Shown here: positions 27,847 to 36,929 of the stretch, piece after piece
Position numbering within the stretch: position 1 is the stretch's first letter
Layout: each line of letters begins with the position of its first letter
From: Deltaproteobacteria bacterium
Lineage (GTDB): Bacteria > Desulfobacterota > GWC2-55-46 > JAJCZF01
Assembly (NCBI GenBank): GCA_029262535.1
Contig: JAJCZF010000040.1
Coordinates: forward strand, 1 to 64,000
Reading direction: 5' to 3'
DNA length: 64,000 nt
Notes under the pieces: generated by a model
The model's database searches: none
The model's input: only the letters and a program-made list of their open reading frames with translations
What the model was told of the DNA's origin: nothing
Position numbers and translations under genes: made by a program

Positions 27847-28467
27847 ATGACGAGAAGAATCTATCTTCCGATCTTTGCCATAGCCTTTGCTGCCCTCTTA
27901 TTTTCCGGCTGCGCCAAGAACGCCGGACACCTTACTATCAAGGATATGACCGAAGGTGATATCTCCAGGGCAGGCGAGGAGGAGTATCCCGGCTGGGGCG
28001 AGGGCATTGCTCCAACTCACGATGAGATCGAAGCCGAAAACAGGGCTAGACTAATAGAGGAGAAGAAGAGAAGAGCGGCCCTTTGCAAGAACTGCGGCGA
28101 ACTTATCAATGCGCCTGTCGGCGTGGCGCATGACGCTGTTATAGACATATTCTTCGACTATGATCGTTTTACCATAAAACCCTCAGAAAGAGCGGCGCTC
28201 AAGAAGGACGCTAAGTTCTATAACGACAACCCGAATAGCACCATCTTAATAGAAGGCCACTGCGACGAGCGCGGCACCTCCGAGTACAATATCGCTCTCG
28301 GACAGAGACGCGCCGACTCGATAAAAAAGTTCCTCACTACCTCCGGTGTCGCGGCCTCAAGGATTAAGGTCGTAAGTTACGGCAAGGAAAAACCCTTCTG
28401 CAAGGAGAGTAACGAGAGCTGCTGGAAGCTGAACAGGCGTGGTCATTTTGTCGTAACCTTCGACTAG
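27847..28467 (+). CDS. pal: Peptidoglycan-associated lipoprotein (OmpA C-like)
   Basis: Lipobox 'FSGC'; 'IFFDYDRFTIKPSERAAL', 'ILIEGHCDERGTSEYNIALGQRRADSI'. Confidence 0.92.
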   Translation: MTRRIYLPIFAIAFAALLFSGCAKNAGHLTIKDMTEGDISRAGEEEYPGWGEGIAPTHDEIEAENRARLIEEKKRRAALCKNCGELINAPVGVAHDAVIDIFFDYDRFTIKPSERAALKKDAKFYNDNPNSTILIEGHCDERGTSEYNIALGQRRADSIKKFLTTSGVAASRIKVVSYGKEKPFCKESNESCWKLNRRGHFVVTFD

Positions 28468-28494
28468 ATTCTTACTTAATCTAATAATCTCTAA

Positions 28495-28533
28495 AGGCCG
28501 GGTCGCAGTAAGCTGCAACCCGGCCTTTTTTTT
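28495..28533 (+). terminator. Rho-independent terminator
   Basis: aggccgggt...acccggcct followed by T8. Confidence 0.9.
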
Positions 28534-28550
28534 AAGATAGAGAGCTCTTA

Positions 28551-29327
28551 ATGAATAAAAGTTCCAACACACTCATACTCGCCAAGCTCTGCGACAAGAA
28601 GCTCGCTCTCTTTCTCGATTTCGACGGAACCCTGACCGAGGTTCACGCCGATCCCGGCAAGACTCAACTCTCTTTAGAGGTCAAAGAGATATTAGAGCGA
28701 CTTTCCGAAAATTTTCCTGTCTCTATTGTAAGCGGACGCGCCCTTGACGATCTCAGGCAGAAGGTCTCTATCCCGTCCCTTACCTATGTAGGAAATCACG
28801 GTATGCAGATCTTTGGTCTGGAAGAGACATTTGTATATGACATTGGCAGTAAGGCCAAAGAGGCGTTGAACGAGGCTTCCGGTATACTCTTCAAGATTGC
28901 CAACTCTCGTCCCGGTTTGGTGCTGGAAGATAAAAAGTTCTCGTTAAGCCTGCATTTTAAGGGTCTTAATAATAGAGATGAATCATTGCTAAAAGCGGAA
29001 ATCAACGGCTTGTTGGCGGATCTTTTGAAGAGCGGTCTTTTACGTATTACGGGTGGAAAGAAGATATGCGAGGTCCGAACCCGCCACCACTGGAACAAGG
29101 GTGACGCGGTATCATGGTTACTTGGCAGAAAAGCTTTTATTGGGCGGTATCCGGTCTATATAGGAGACGACCTGACAGATGCGGATGCCTTTGAAGCCTT
29201 GCAGGGTATCGGGACTTCCATATCGGTCGGCAGGCAGGACCTCGGAGCAGATTATTCACTTAATGGCGTGGATGCGGTACTCTCCACCCTCGCAAGCCTT
29301 GCCACTATAAAAGTGAGAGATTTATGA
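28551..29327 (+). CDS. otsB: Trehalose-phosphatase
   Basis: 'LFLDFDGTLTEV', 'VSGRALDDL', 'GNHGMQIF', 'YIGDDLTDADAFEAL'. Confidence 0.9.
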   Translation: MNKSSNTLILAKLCDKKLALFLDFDGTLTEVHADPGKTQLSLEVKEILERLSENFPVSIVSGRALDDLRQKVSIPSLTYVGNHGMQIFGLEETFVYDIGSKAKEALNEASGILFKIANSRPGLVLEDKKFSLSLHFKGLNNRDESLLKAEINGLLADLLKSGLLRITGGKKICEVRTRHHWNKGDAVSWLLGRKAFIGRYPVYIGDDLTDADAFEALQGIGTSISVGRQDLGADYSLNGVDAVLSTLASLATIKVRDL

Positions 29328-29505
29328 TCTCTACAGAAAATAGCCTTGGGTTTCATTTTCTTAATTTCAAATTTGCCGCTCGTCTAATATATGTTTTTAT
29401 TAGTACTTCTATTATGACATAAGGGTTTTTCGGGGTTTTGCGGGAAGCCGGGGAGGATGTGTATATAGAGCACATAACGGGCTCTTAGCATTGCAAAAGA
29501 AGCTC

Positions 29506-29886
29506 TTAAGGCTGCGTTAGCCCTTTGAGTCCTTCTTGAACCTCCTTGCTATCAACGCCTTTAAGTATCAAGCGGATGCTAAATATGAAGTCGCGTCGTT
29601 CTTCGTCATTAAGCGCTCTATATATCCTTAAAAGATCTATCTCTTCTCTGTTAGCCGGTATGGGACTCTCTTCAGAGCCGGACGGCATGAAGAGCAGGGC
29701 AGGTTCTTCCGAGAAGGCCTTGGAGATAAGCAGTAACTCTTCAGCCGTGATCGGTATCTGACCATGTTCTTTTCTAAGGTAAGTGGTCCTGTCGATCTTG
29801 AGTATCTCGGCAAGGTCCTGTTGCTTAATCTTTTTTTGATCGCGTATCTCTTTTATACGCTTTAAAAGCTCTTCTGTGTTTGTCAT
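29506..29886 (-). CDS. XRE-family HTH transcriptional regulator
   Basis: 'IKEIRDQKKIKQQDLAEILKIDRTTYLRKEHGQIPITAEELLLISKAF'. Confidence 0.85.
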   Translation of the reverse strand: MTNTEELLKRIKEIRDQKKIKQQDLAEILKIDRTTYLRKEHGQIPITAEELLLISKAFSEEPALLFMPSGSEESPIPANREEIDLLRIYRALNDEERRDFIFSIRLILKGVDSKEVQEGLKGLTQP

Positions 29887-30105
29887 GCACATATTATACA
29901 GCTGCCGCATCCAAATTGCAATAAAAAAATTAATTAATTGTTAATGCAGCTTTCTCCTGATTTTTTCTCTTCATTGAGGCCTATAGTTCTCCGTCTTTAG
30001 AGGCTGGTGATTTTTCATTGTTTTTTTACCAGGTCGGAGACTATACTAAAGTTACGCTCCATTTGCTTTCTTAATAAACGATACTTAGATGAGTTTTTTA
30101 GCGGA

Positions 30106-32442
30106 ATGAAATCAAAAAACACCTTAAGAGATCTTATAGTACTTCTTCTAATATTTTCTCTCGGTCTATGGCTGCGCCTTCTGCCTTGGGGAAATTTTAT
30201 TACCGCCGATGGTATATACCTGCTTGAAGGGGATAATTACGAGCACCTTAGAAAGATAATTCAGATAGTCAGTGACTTTCCTTTTCAACCGCCGCATGAT
30301 TATTTTGTAGGTTTCCCGGTAGGTTCGGGTACGATATGGGCGCCTCTCTTCGATCTAACAATGGCGGTCCTGGTAAAATTTCTTTCCTTCTTCGGTTTGG
30401 AGACGGTCCTCGCGGTTGCGCTCCTGCCGCCATTTATCGGGGCCATTACGATAATTCCGCTCTACCTGTGGGTATCAAGGCTCCTGGACAGGGGTTTCGC
30501 CCTGACAGCGGCCCTTATATATAGCCTCCTGCCGGCCTCCATCTTCTCTTCTATCGTAGGGCGTATCGATAACGAGCTTATAGAGCCTCTCTTGCTTGTC
30601 ACATCATTATATACATTTACGCTCTGTCTCGAAAAGCCTCTTAAGAGATTTAGGCTAAAGCCTCTTTTTTATGCGTTGATTTCGGGCCTTCTACTTGCCC
30701 TCTCGTTGCTTTACTGGAGAGGAGCTATTATCTGGTGGGGCCTGCTCACTCTTTCGAGCCTCTTGATATGCCTGCGTCCGGCCCTTAGAGAGAGAGCCCT
30801 CGCTAACACCGACAGCTCCGAATACTGTGACACGGGGCTGGATGCGTGGCGCGGTATGGCGATATCCTCATTCACGGTTTTTGCCTTTGCCGCGTTCATT
30901 GTCGCCATTGTGGCTCTTACCGGTCTATGGGGGACAGAGAGCCGGATAAGTTTTAACAAGGTCAGTTGGTTTCACGTAATTAGCGGCGCGCTTGCCGCTT
31001 TTGCTCACCTTGCCCTGCTCTTCGGTTTTTATATTGCAGGCAGGCGCGCCCTTTCAAAAACTCTTTCCGTGACCTTATCGATAATCTTTGCGCTCGCCTC
31101 ACTCGTTATCTTATACATCTTTATTCCTTCATATTTTGAAGGGATCTTTAGCGGCCTTACGGTGGTAGGCGCATCTAATGTCTGGATAGGCACTATCGGC
31201 GAGTATCAGCCGCTCTTTACCGGACCGGACGGAGGCCTTGATATAATCGAGGTTATCGGATTCTCAACAATATTTATACTACTAGCTCCTTTAAGCCTTT
31301 TAGTTTTTGCCTATTATAAAAGAAGAGAGTTTACTCCCGGCTCTATAATATATCTACTGGTCTGCGCCTTGCTCTTTCTGCTTACGGTCTTAAACGGACG
31401 CTACGAAAACCTCTTTATCGTTCCGCTCTCCGTCTCTGCCGCTTTTCTCATATACGGCCTCTCAAAGGGTTTTATATTATCTCTACGTTCCTCTAATATT
31501 CTACTAAAGCCCATTATTGTGATCCTGCTCACTATACTCTTTCTCTTGCCTTCGTATCGTTTTTACAAGCAGCATAAAGATACAGGCCCGGCCCTGCTGC
31601 GAGGCGACCTTGAAGAGAGCCTTCTCTGGTTACGCGATAATACCCCGCCTTCGGGTAATGTCGATAAACCATATATCAAACCTCTCTACGGCGTTATGGC
31701 GCGTTGGGAGTACGGCGGCTGGATTGAACATATCGCCGAGCGACCGTCGATTGCGACTCTCTACGGCATCGAAACACACGGCCTCTTGGAGAGCGCAAAG
31801 TTCTTTCTTGCAGATAATACTAAAGACGCGCTTGCGGTACTCGACGCCAATGAAGTCAGATATATCCTTCTTGGCAAAACTATCGGCGCTCTTTCTGGAT
31901 ATGCGCGCCTTCTCGAACGGGAACCCGAAGGTTACGCCGCGCTTCAAACCCTGAAAGACGGCACAAAGAGCTGGAGTGCCGGGCCGAAGTATCTCGACCT
32001 GGCATATGTTCGGCTCTATCTCGCGGACGGGGTTGGGCGTGATGAACTGGGCATAAGGCCTGTAGAGGGGCTGCGCCTTATTTACGAGTCGTCTCAGCGC
32101 GCCGGTTTTGGTCCTCCTCTCGAAGATAGTCGAAAGTTTAAGATCTTTGAGCGAGTAAAAGGCGCGATCGTTAAAGGCAAGGCCAAACCGGGTGATACGG
32201 TCACCCTGGAAGGCACGGTCAGGACCAATCGCGGCAGGACCTTTGCTATAAATCAAAGAGCTACCGCAGATAGTTTAGGCCGATACTCATTTAACTTATA
32301 TTACCCGACCATCTCCATGGACGAGGCCGGAGTAGGGGTCCTCGGACGTTACAGAGTGCGGGCCGGCCAAAGAGAGATATCTTTCACCCTTAGCGATTCA
32401 GACGTGATAGACGGGGCATCATTGACGCTTATGGGTCCATAG
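30106..32442 (+). CDS. STT3/AglB/PglB-type oligosaccharyltransferase-like protein
   Basis: Many TM segments; 'LRLLPWGNF...EGDNYEHLRKI', 'SIVGRIDNELIEPLLL', WWDYG-like 'MARWEYGGWIEHIAERPSIA'. Confidence 0.82.
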   Translation: MKSKNTLRDLIVLLLIFSLGLWLRLLPWGNFITADGIYLLEGDNYEHLRKIIQIVSDFPFQPPHDYFVGFPVGSGTIWAPLFDLTMAVLVKFLSFFGLETVLAVALLPPFIGAITIIPLYLWVSRLLDRGFALTAALIYSLLPASIFSSIVGRIDNELIEPLLLVTSLYTFTLCLEKPLKRFRLKPLFYALISGLLLALSLLYWRGAIIWWGLLTLSSLLICLRPALRERALANTDSSEYCDTGLDAWRGMAISSFTVFAFAAFIVAIVALTGLWGTESRISFNKVSWFHVISGALAAFAHLALLFGFYIAGRRALSKTLSVTLSIIFALASLVILYIFIPSYFEGIFSGLTVVGASNVWIGTIGEYQPLFTGPDGGLDIIEVIGFSTIFILLAPLSLLVFAYYKRREFTPGSIIYLLVCALLFLLTVLNGRYENLFIVPLSVSAAFLIYGLSKGFILSLRSSNILLKPIIVILLTILFLLPSYRFYKQHKDTGPALLRGDLEESLLWLRDNTPPSGNVDKPYIKPLYGVMARWEYGGWIEHIAERPSIATLYGIETHGLLESAKFFLADNTKDALAVLDANEVRYILLGKTIGALSGYARLLEREPEGYAALQTLKDGTKSWSAGPKYLDLAYVRLYLADGVGRDELGIRPVEGLRLIYESSQRAGFGPPLEDSRKFKIFERVKGAIVKGKAKPGDTVTLEGTVRTNRGRTFAINQRATADSLGRYSFNLYYPTISMDEAGVGVLGRYRVRAGQREISFTLSDSDVIDGASLTLMGP

Positions 32443-32559
32443 AGATTGCTTAAGAATTTTTTTATATTTTGAAAAATCGATACTGACATCTTTTTTTAAA
32501 ACTGTTATAATTAAGGCAAGTAAGAGACTATCTATCCAAATTCAACTTAGGAGAAGATC

Positions 32560-32820
32560 ATGGCTGAGATAACAGGAGCCGGCAACGCGACCGGCGTAGA
32601 AGCCATACGTTTAGCGGAGCGCGACAATAATACCGCAAGGCTCAGCGACCCGACCAGCGATGCCAGCCAGGAGCTGGCAGTTAAAGACAGGGTCACCTTA
32701 AGCGCCGAGGCGAGAGAAGCCGTGCAGTCAGACCGTGCGCAAAACGAGGCCGAACTGGAACAGTTTCAATCCACCCCGTCCCAGAATAATCCGGGTATGA
32801 ATCTTTCCGTAGTGGCCTGA
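32560..32820 (+). CDS. Small uncharacterised protein with V-[ST]-L-S-x-EA motif
   Basis: Good SD (taggaga); 'KDRVTLSAEAREA' resembles 'GDKVSLSGEAIKA' of the 45058 protein. Confidence 0.6.
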   Translation: MAEITGAGNATGVEAIRLAERDNNTARLSDPTSDASQELAVKDRVTLSAEAREAVQSDRAQNEAELEQFQSTPSQNNPGMNLSVVA

Positions 32821-33180
32821 CTTGATCAATACCGCCTCTATCTAAGTTCACCCGGTTAAGTTCGCCAATTAAAGGGGACCAATTAAAGGGGGCATTAAAG
32901 GGGACGGGACCCTTTATACCTCTTATGCATGAAAAAGTCCTTCAGTGAAACCCGTAAATCTCCAAGAAAAGGATAAGGCCTGCTTATTATAGAGCTCCTT
33001 TCCTTTTTTATCTACACTCTGTCACCACACCGGAGCATAAGCGTGCGGCACCGGGCTTAACAGGACCTTTTCGTGCTATTATCTCTTGACACCCGCTAAA
33101 ATTATGATAATATAACAAATTGATGCAGGTGCTTGCTTCTTTCTATACGGCTTCGGCATCAGTTCACATTTGCTTTTTAC

Positions 33181-33256
33181 GCGGGAGTAGCTCAGCTGGT
33201 AGAGCATAACCTTGCCAAGGTTAGGGTCGCGGGTTCGAATCCCGTCTCCCGCTCCA
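33181..33256 (+). tRNA. tRNA-Gly(GCC) with encoded CCA
   Basis: gcgggag acceptor stem, anticodon loop ttgccaa, T arm gcgggttcgaatcccgt, 3' ctcccgctcca. Confidence 0.95.
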
Positions 33257-33321
33257 ACATACAGTCGTGTGTTTTATTTCGCGGAGATAGTTTTCAGATG
33301 CCGGAGAGTTTTTCATCCGCG
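33257..33321 (+). repeat. Element E9 (degenerate), directly after the tRNA
   Basis: acatacagtcgtgtgttttatttcgcggagatagttttcagatgccggagagtttttcatccgcg. Confidence 0.6.
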
Positions 33322-33405
33322 TTTAAATTTTGTCTAAGCCGCGAGTTTTTCTTATATTGAAGAACGGGCTGTTTTTTACATCAGAGCCATTTATAAGATA
33401 GGGCT

Positions 33406-33849
33406 ATGTCGAATAACGCTGACCTTGAAAACAGGATGGCCTCGCTCAAGGCCTATATGGACGCAAATCACCTGAAGAGCACCGCACAGCGCGACACTAT
33501 CGCCGAAATTTTTTTTAAGAGCAATACACATATAAATCTCGAAGAGTTATTAACAAAAGCGCGCAAAAAGACGGCAAAGATCGGACATGCAACCGTCTAT
33601 CGCACCATGAAGCTCCTGATAGAATCCGGCCTTGCGGTGCCGAGGCAGTTCGGAGACGGACAGACCCGTTATGAAAATCTGCCGCGCGACGGTCATCACG
33701 ACCATATAATATGCATCAAGTGCTCAAAAATTACCGAGTTCCGTAACGACGAGATAGAAGCGCTCCAGCTTGAGTCGGCAAAGAAGCTGGGTTTTAAAGT
33801 TATCAACCATAAGCTGGAACTCTACGGATACTGTAATAGCTGCGGTTGA
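33406..33849 (+). CDS. fur: Fur family transcriptional regulator
   Basis: 'TAQRDTIAEIFFKSNTHINLEELLTKARKKTAKIGHATVYRTMKLL', 'HHDHIICIKCSKI', 'YGYCNSCG'. Confidence 0.9.
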   Translation: MSNNADLENRMASLKAYMDANHLKSTAQRDTIAEIFFKSNTHINLEELLTKARKKTAKIGHATVYRTMKLLIESGLAVPRQFGDGQTRYENLPRDGHHDHIICIKCSKITEFRNDEIEALQLESAKKLGFKVINHKLELYGYCNSCG

Positions 33850-33869
33850 AAATTTTTTGCCCCTTAATT

Positions 33870-33888
33870 GAAAATGAATATCAATTTC
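33870..33888. promoter_or_regulatory. Candidate Fur box
   Basis: GAAAATGAATATCAATTTC matches GATAATGATAATCATTATC at 14/19, between fur and feoB. Confidence 0.6.
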
Positions 33889-33892
33889 TTTT

Positions 33893-35869
33893 ATGCATGA
33901 AGGTAAACAAAAAAGTGTAGACGCGCCGGGCGGTAAGCTAGTACTCGCCGGTAACCCAAATGTCGGAAAGTCGGTCCTCTTCGGCCTCTTTACGGGACGC
34001 TACGCGACCGTGTCGAACTATCCCGGCACAACGGTCGAGGTCTCTCGCGGCCCGGCAAGGATCAAGGGCGAGACCTACGAGATCATAGACAGCCCCGGCG
34101 TAAATACGCTGCTTCCGATGAGCGAAGACGAGCGAGTCACGCGCGATATACTCTTAAATGAGGATATCAAGAGCGTCATTCACGTGCTCGATTCCAAGAA
34201 CCTGCGTCGCGGTTTTGTTATCACCATACAACTGATTGAGATGGGACTGCCTGTATCGCTTGCCTTAAATATGTATGACGAAGCCGGAGAGAGGGGAGTT
34301 ACGGTAGACGCAAAGGCGCTCTCAAAAGAGACCGGGCTGAATGTCATACCCACTATAGCCACCCAGCGCTGGGGGCTTGACGAGCTAGGGGCCGTAGCCC
34401 CAAAGGGCAAGCGCGGTTCTTGCGACCTGAAATATCCCGACATGATCGAGGTGGGCGTGGAGATGATCATCTCCATACTACCGGAGGCGAGGATCTCCAA
34501 GCGTTCTATCGCGCTCATGTTGCTCGCCGGAGACCATACTCTAAAACCCTGGCTCGAAGAGAACCTAAAGCCGGAGCAGGTAAGACGCATAGAGCAGATA
34601 TCGACCGACATCGGTTCTCATTTTGCCGAATCGACTGGATATCTGATAAACCGCGTCCGCCTCGGCGCCGCGGACAAGGTAGTGGCAAAAGTACAGACGA
34701 CAGAGCCGCCAAAGAGGTCGCGCCTCTCCGTGCTCATAGGGCAGTGGTCCATGCACCCGCTCTACGGCATACCGATACTCCTTTTTGTCCTATTTACTAT
34801 GTATGAATTTGTCGGCGTGCTTGGGGCAGGGATCTTTGTAGATTTTCTTGAAGCGACTATATTCGAGGCCTTCCTGAACCCGTGGACAGAACGAATCGTC
34901 GGCTCGGTCTTCCCGTCCGGCGGCTTTGTATCCGATCTCATTGTGGGCGAGTACGGTCTCGTCACAATGGCGCTGACCTACGCCATCGCCATAATACTGC
35001 CCATTGTCGGCTGCTTCTTTATATTCTTCGGCATATTGGAAGATTCCGGATATCTGCCGCGCCTCGCCGTTATGGTGGATAAGATATTTAAGCTCATGGG
35101 CCTTAACGGCAAGGCCGTGCTGCCTATGGTGCTCGGCCTTGGCTGCGACACTATGGCGACGATGACGACGCGTATCCTGGAGACGAAGAAGGAACGTATA
35201 ATCGTAACGCTGCTGCTCGCGCTCGGCGTGCCATGTTCGGCGCAGCTTGGCGTAATACTCGGAATGCTCGGCTCGGTATCGTTTACGGCCATGCTCGTAT
35301 GGGCCGGCACCGTCTTGCTTATCATGTTCTTTGTCGGTTATCTAAGTTCAAAGGTCCTGCCGGGCGACCGCTCCGACTTCATCCTCGAAATACCACCGAT
35401 GCGCGTACCACAGATGCGTAATATCCTCTTAAAGACGGTAGTTCGCGCCGAATGGTACCTGAAGGAGGCCGTGCCGCTATTCATACTAGGCACGCTCTTT
35501 CTCTTCGCGCTCGATAAGCTTGCCATACTTACTTCAATCGAGAGCGGCCTTTCACCGGTCGTCGAGGGCTTCCTTGGCCTTCCGAGAGAGACGACACAGG
35601 CCTTTCTCATCGGATTTCTAAGGCGCGATTACGGCGCGGCGGGTCTGTTGGCCTTGCAGAATAAGGGTATGCTCAATCCTGTGCAGGTCGTTGTCAGCCT
35701 CGTGACCATTACGCTATTTGTCCCATGTATCGCAAACTTTTTTATGATTATAAAAGAGCGCGGCATGAAGGCAGCTCTCTTGATGGGCGCATTTATATTC
35801 CCCTTTGCCCTATTTTGCGGCGGGACGCTTAATTTCATTTTGAGGACGCTGGGGGTGACGCTGGAATAG
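33893..35869 (+). CDS. feoB: Ferrous iron transport protein B
   Basis: G1 'LAGNPNVGKSVLFGLFTG', 'SNYPGTTVEVS', 'DSPGVNTL', C-terminal TM domain. Exact start uncertain. Confidence 0.93.
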   Translation: MHEGKQKSVDAPGGKLVLAGNPNVGKSVLFGLFTGRYATVSNYPGTTVEVSRGPARIKGETYEIIDSPGVNTLLPMSEDERVTRDILLNEDIKSVIHVLDSKNLRRGFVITIQLIEMGLPVSLALNMYDEAGERGVTVDAKALSKETGLNVIPTIATQRWGLDELGAVAPKGKRGSCDLKYPDMIEVGVEMIISILPEARISKRSIALMLLAGDHTLKPWLEENLKPEQVRRIEQISTDIGSHFAESTGYLINRVRLGAADKVVAKVQTTEPPKRSRLSVLIGQWSMHPLYGIPILLFVLFTMYEFVGVLGAGIFVDFLEATIFEAFLNPWTERIVGSVFPSGGFVSDLIVGEYGLVTMALTYAIAIILPIVGCFFIFFGILEDSGYLPRLAVMVDKIFKLMGLNGKAVLPMVLGLGCDTMATMTTRILETKKERIIVTLLLALGVPCSAQLGVILGMLGSVSFTAMLVWAGTVLLIMFFVGYLSSKVLPGDRSDFILEIPPMRVPQMRNILLKTVVRAEWYLKEAVPLFILGTLFLFALDKLAILTSIESGLSPVVEGFLGLPRETTQAFLIGFLRRDYGAAGLLALQNKGMLNPVQVVVSLVTITLFVPCIANFFMIIKERGMKAALLMGAFIFPFALFCGGTLNFILRTLGVTLE

Positions 35870-35901
35870 GCGGACAGGTGGCTTATCTTTTTAATTATAA
35901 T

Positions 35902-36034
35902 CGTGTAGGTTGGGTTGCGTTCTTTAAACCCAACAGTACCTTAAAGACGCGGGCAAAGCATGCCCCACTGACGATAAGAGCAAGACAATAAGGAATAATG
36001 ATTGTTGGGTTAAAGAACGCAACCCAACCTACGA
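35902..36034. repeat. Repeat pair R3/R4: ~35-bp inverted arms of the GTAGGTTGGGT family
   Basis: cgtgtaggttgggttgcgttctttaaacccaacag and inverted attgttgggttaaagaacgcaacccaacctacg. Confidence 0.85.
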
Positions 36035-36036
36035 GT

Positions 36037-36101
36037 GCACACAGGCGTGGCCTTATATTCGTGAATTATCTTTGTCGTAGGCTGATGACTGTTCATCCGC
36101 G
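36037..36101 (+). repeat. Element E10
   Basis: gcacacaggcgtggccttatattcgtgaatta...gttcatccgcg. Confidence 0.55.
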
Positions 36102-36149
36102 TTTTATCTGGGCTCTTTAACGAAGGTCCGTTTTACGGGAGGTCTTATC

Positions 36150-36812
36150 ATGAGAGAAGAAGATAAAAAAGTAGAAGAGGTCCTCGAATTCATCTGGTCC
36201 GAGCGAGACCGCGGCAGAAGCTCCGTCGAAAAGATTCTGGAGATCGACGAGGTGCGCGACTCCGGCGCCGATAAGAGTACGATCAGCGCGATGGAGGAGG
36301 CGGGGCTGATCACCATAAGCGGCGACCACGTCAAGCTTACGGCCCGTGGAGAAGAGCTGTCGAGGATGGCTATACGCCGCCACCGGCTGGCCGAACGCCT
36401 CCTGACCGAAGTGCTCGAACTCGACACCGACACAGCCGAAAGGACGGCCTGCGACTTCGAGCACTCGCTCTCGGAGGTAGTTACCGAAAGTATCTGCACA
36501 CTCCTGGGACACCCGCCGGTATGCCCACACGGACACCGTATCCCGCCGGGCGAATGCTGCGACCGCGCCGAAAAGACGATACAACCCATTGTAAAGCCGC
36601 TCGGAGATCTCTCAATCGGCGAGGAAGGCAAGATCATCTACATACTATCAAGCTCCCATGTCCGCCTCGACAAGCTCGGAAGTATGGGCATAGTGCCCGG
36701 CTCGACCATCCGCCTGCACCAGCGCCTGCCCGCCTTCGTCGTGCAACTAGGCGAAACCACGCTAGCCATAGACCCTGATATTGCGCAAGATATTTATGTG
36801 AAGAGTATGTAG
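36150..36812 (+). CDS. DtxR/MntR-family metal-dependent regulator with C-terminal FeoA-like domain
   Basis: HTH and dimerisation region 'LTARGEELSRMAIRRHRLAERLLTEVL', 'CDFEHSLSEVVTESICTLLGHPPVCPHGHRIPPGECC', FeoA-like 'LGSMGIVPGSTIRLHQRLPAFVVQLGETTLAID'. Confidence 0.88.
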   Translation: MREEDKKVEEVLEFIWSERDRGRSSVEKILEIDEVRDSGADKSTISAMEEAGLITISGDHVKLTARGEELSRMAIRRHRLAERLLTEVLELDTDTAERTACDFEHSLSEVVTESICTLLGHPPVCPHGHRIPPGECCDRAEKTIQPIVKPLGDLSIGEEGKIIYILSSSHVRLDKLGSMGIVPGSTIRLHQRLPAFVVQLGETTLAIDPDIAQDIYVKSM

Positions 36813-36929
36813 GGTAGGTATCGCTAGCTCTTAAGGCTTTTTCTATGGTTTTACGCTCTGAAATCTCACGGGTCAGCTCTAAAGAGGGCTATTGAGCTGG
36901 CGATATGATTATCGTTTGTCATTAGTTAC

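Noticed and set aside
31630-32256. 208-aa antisense ORF opposite the STT3-like gene
   Set aside because: Shadow ORF; no motif or ribosome-binding context.
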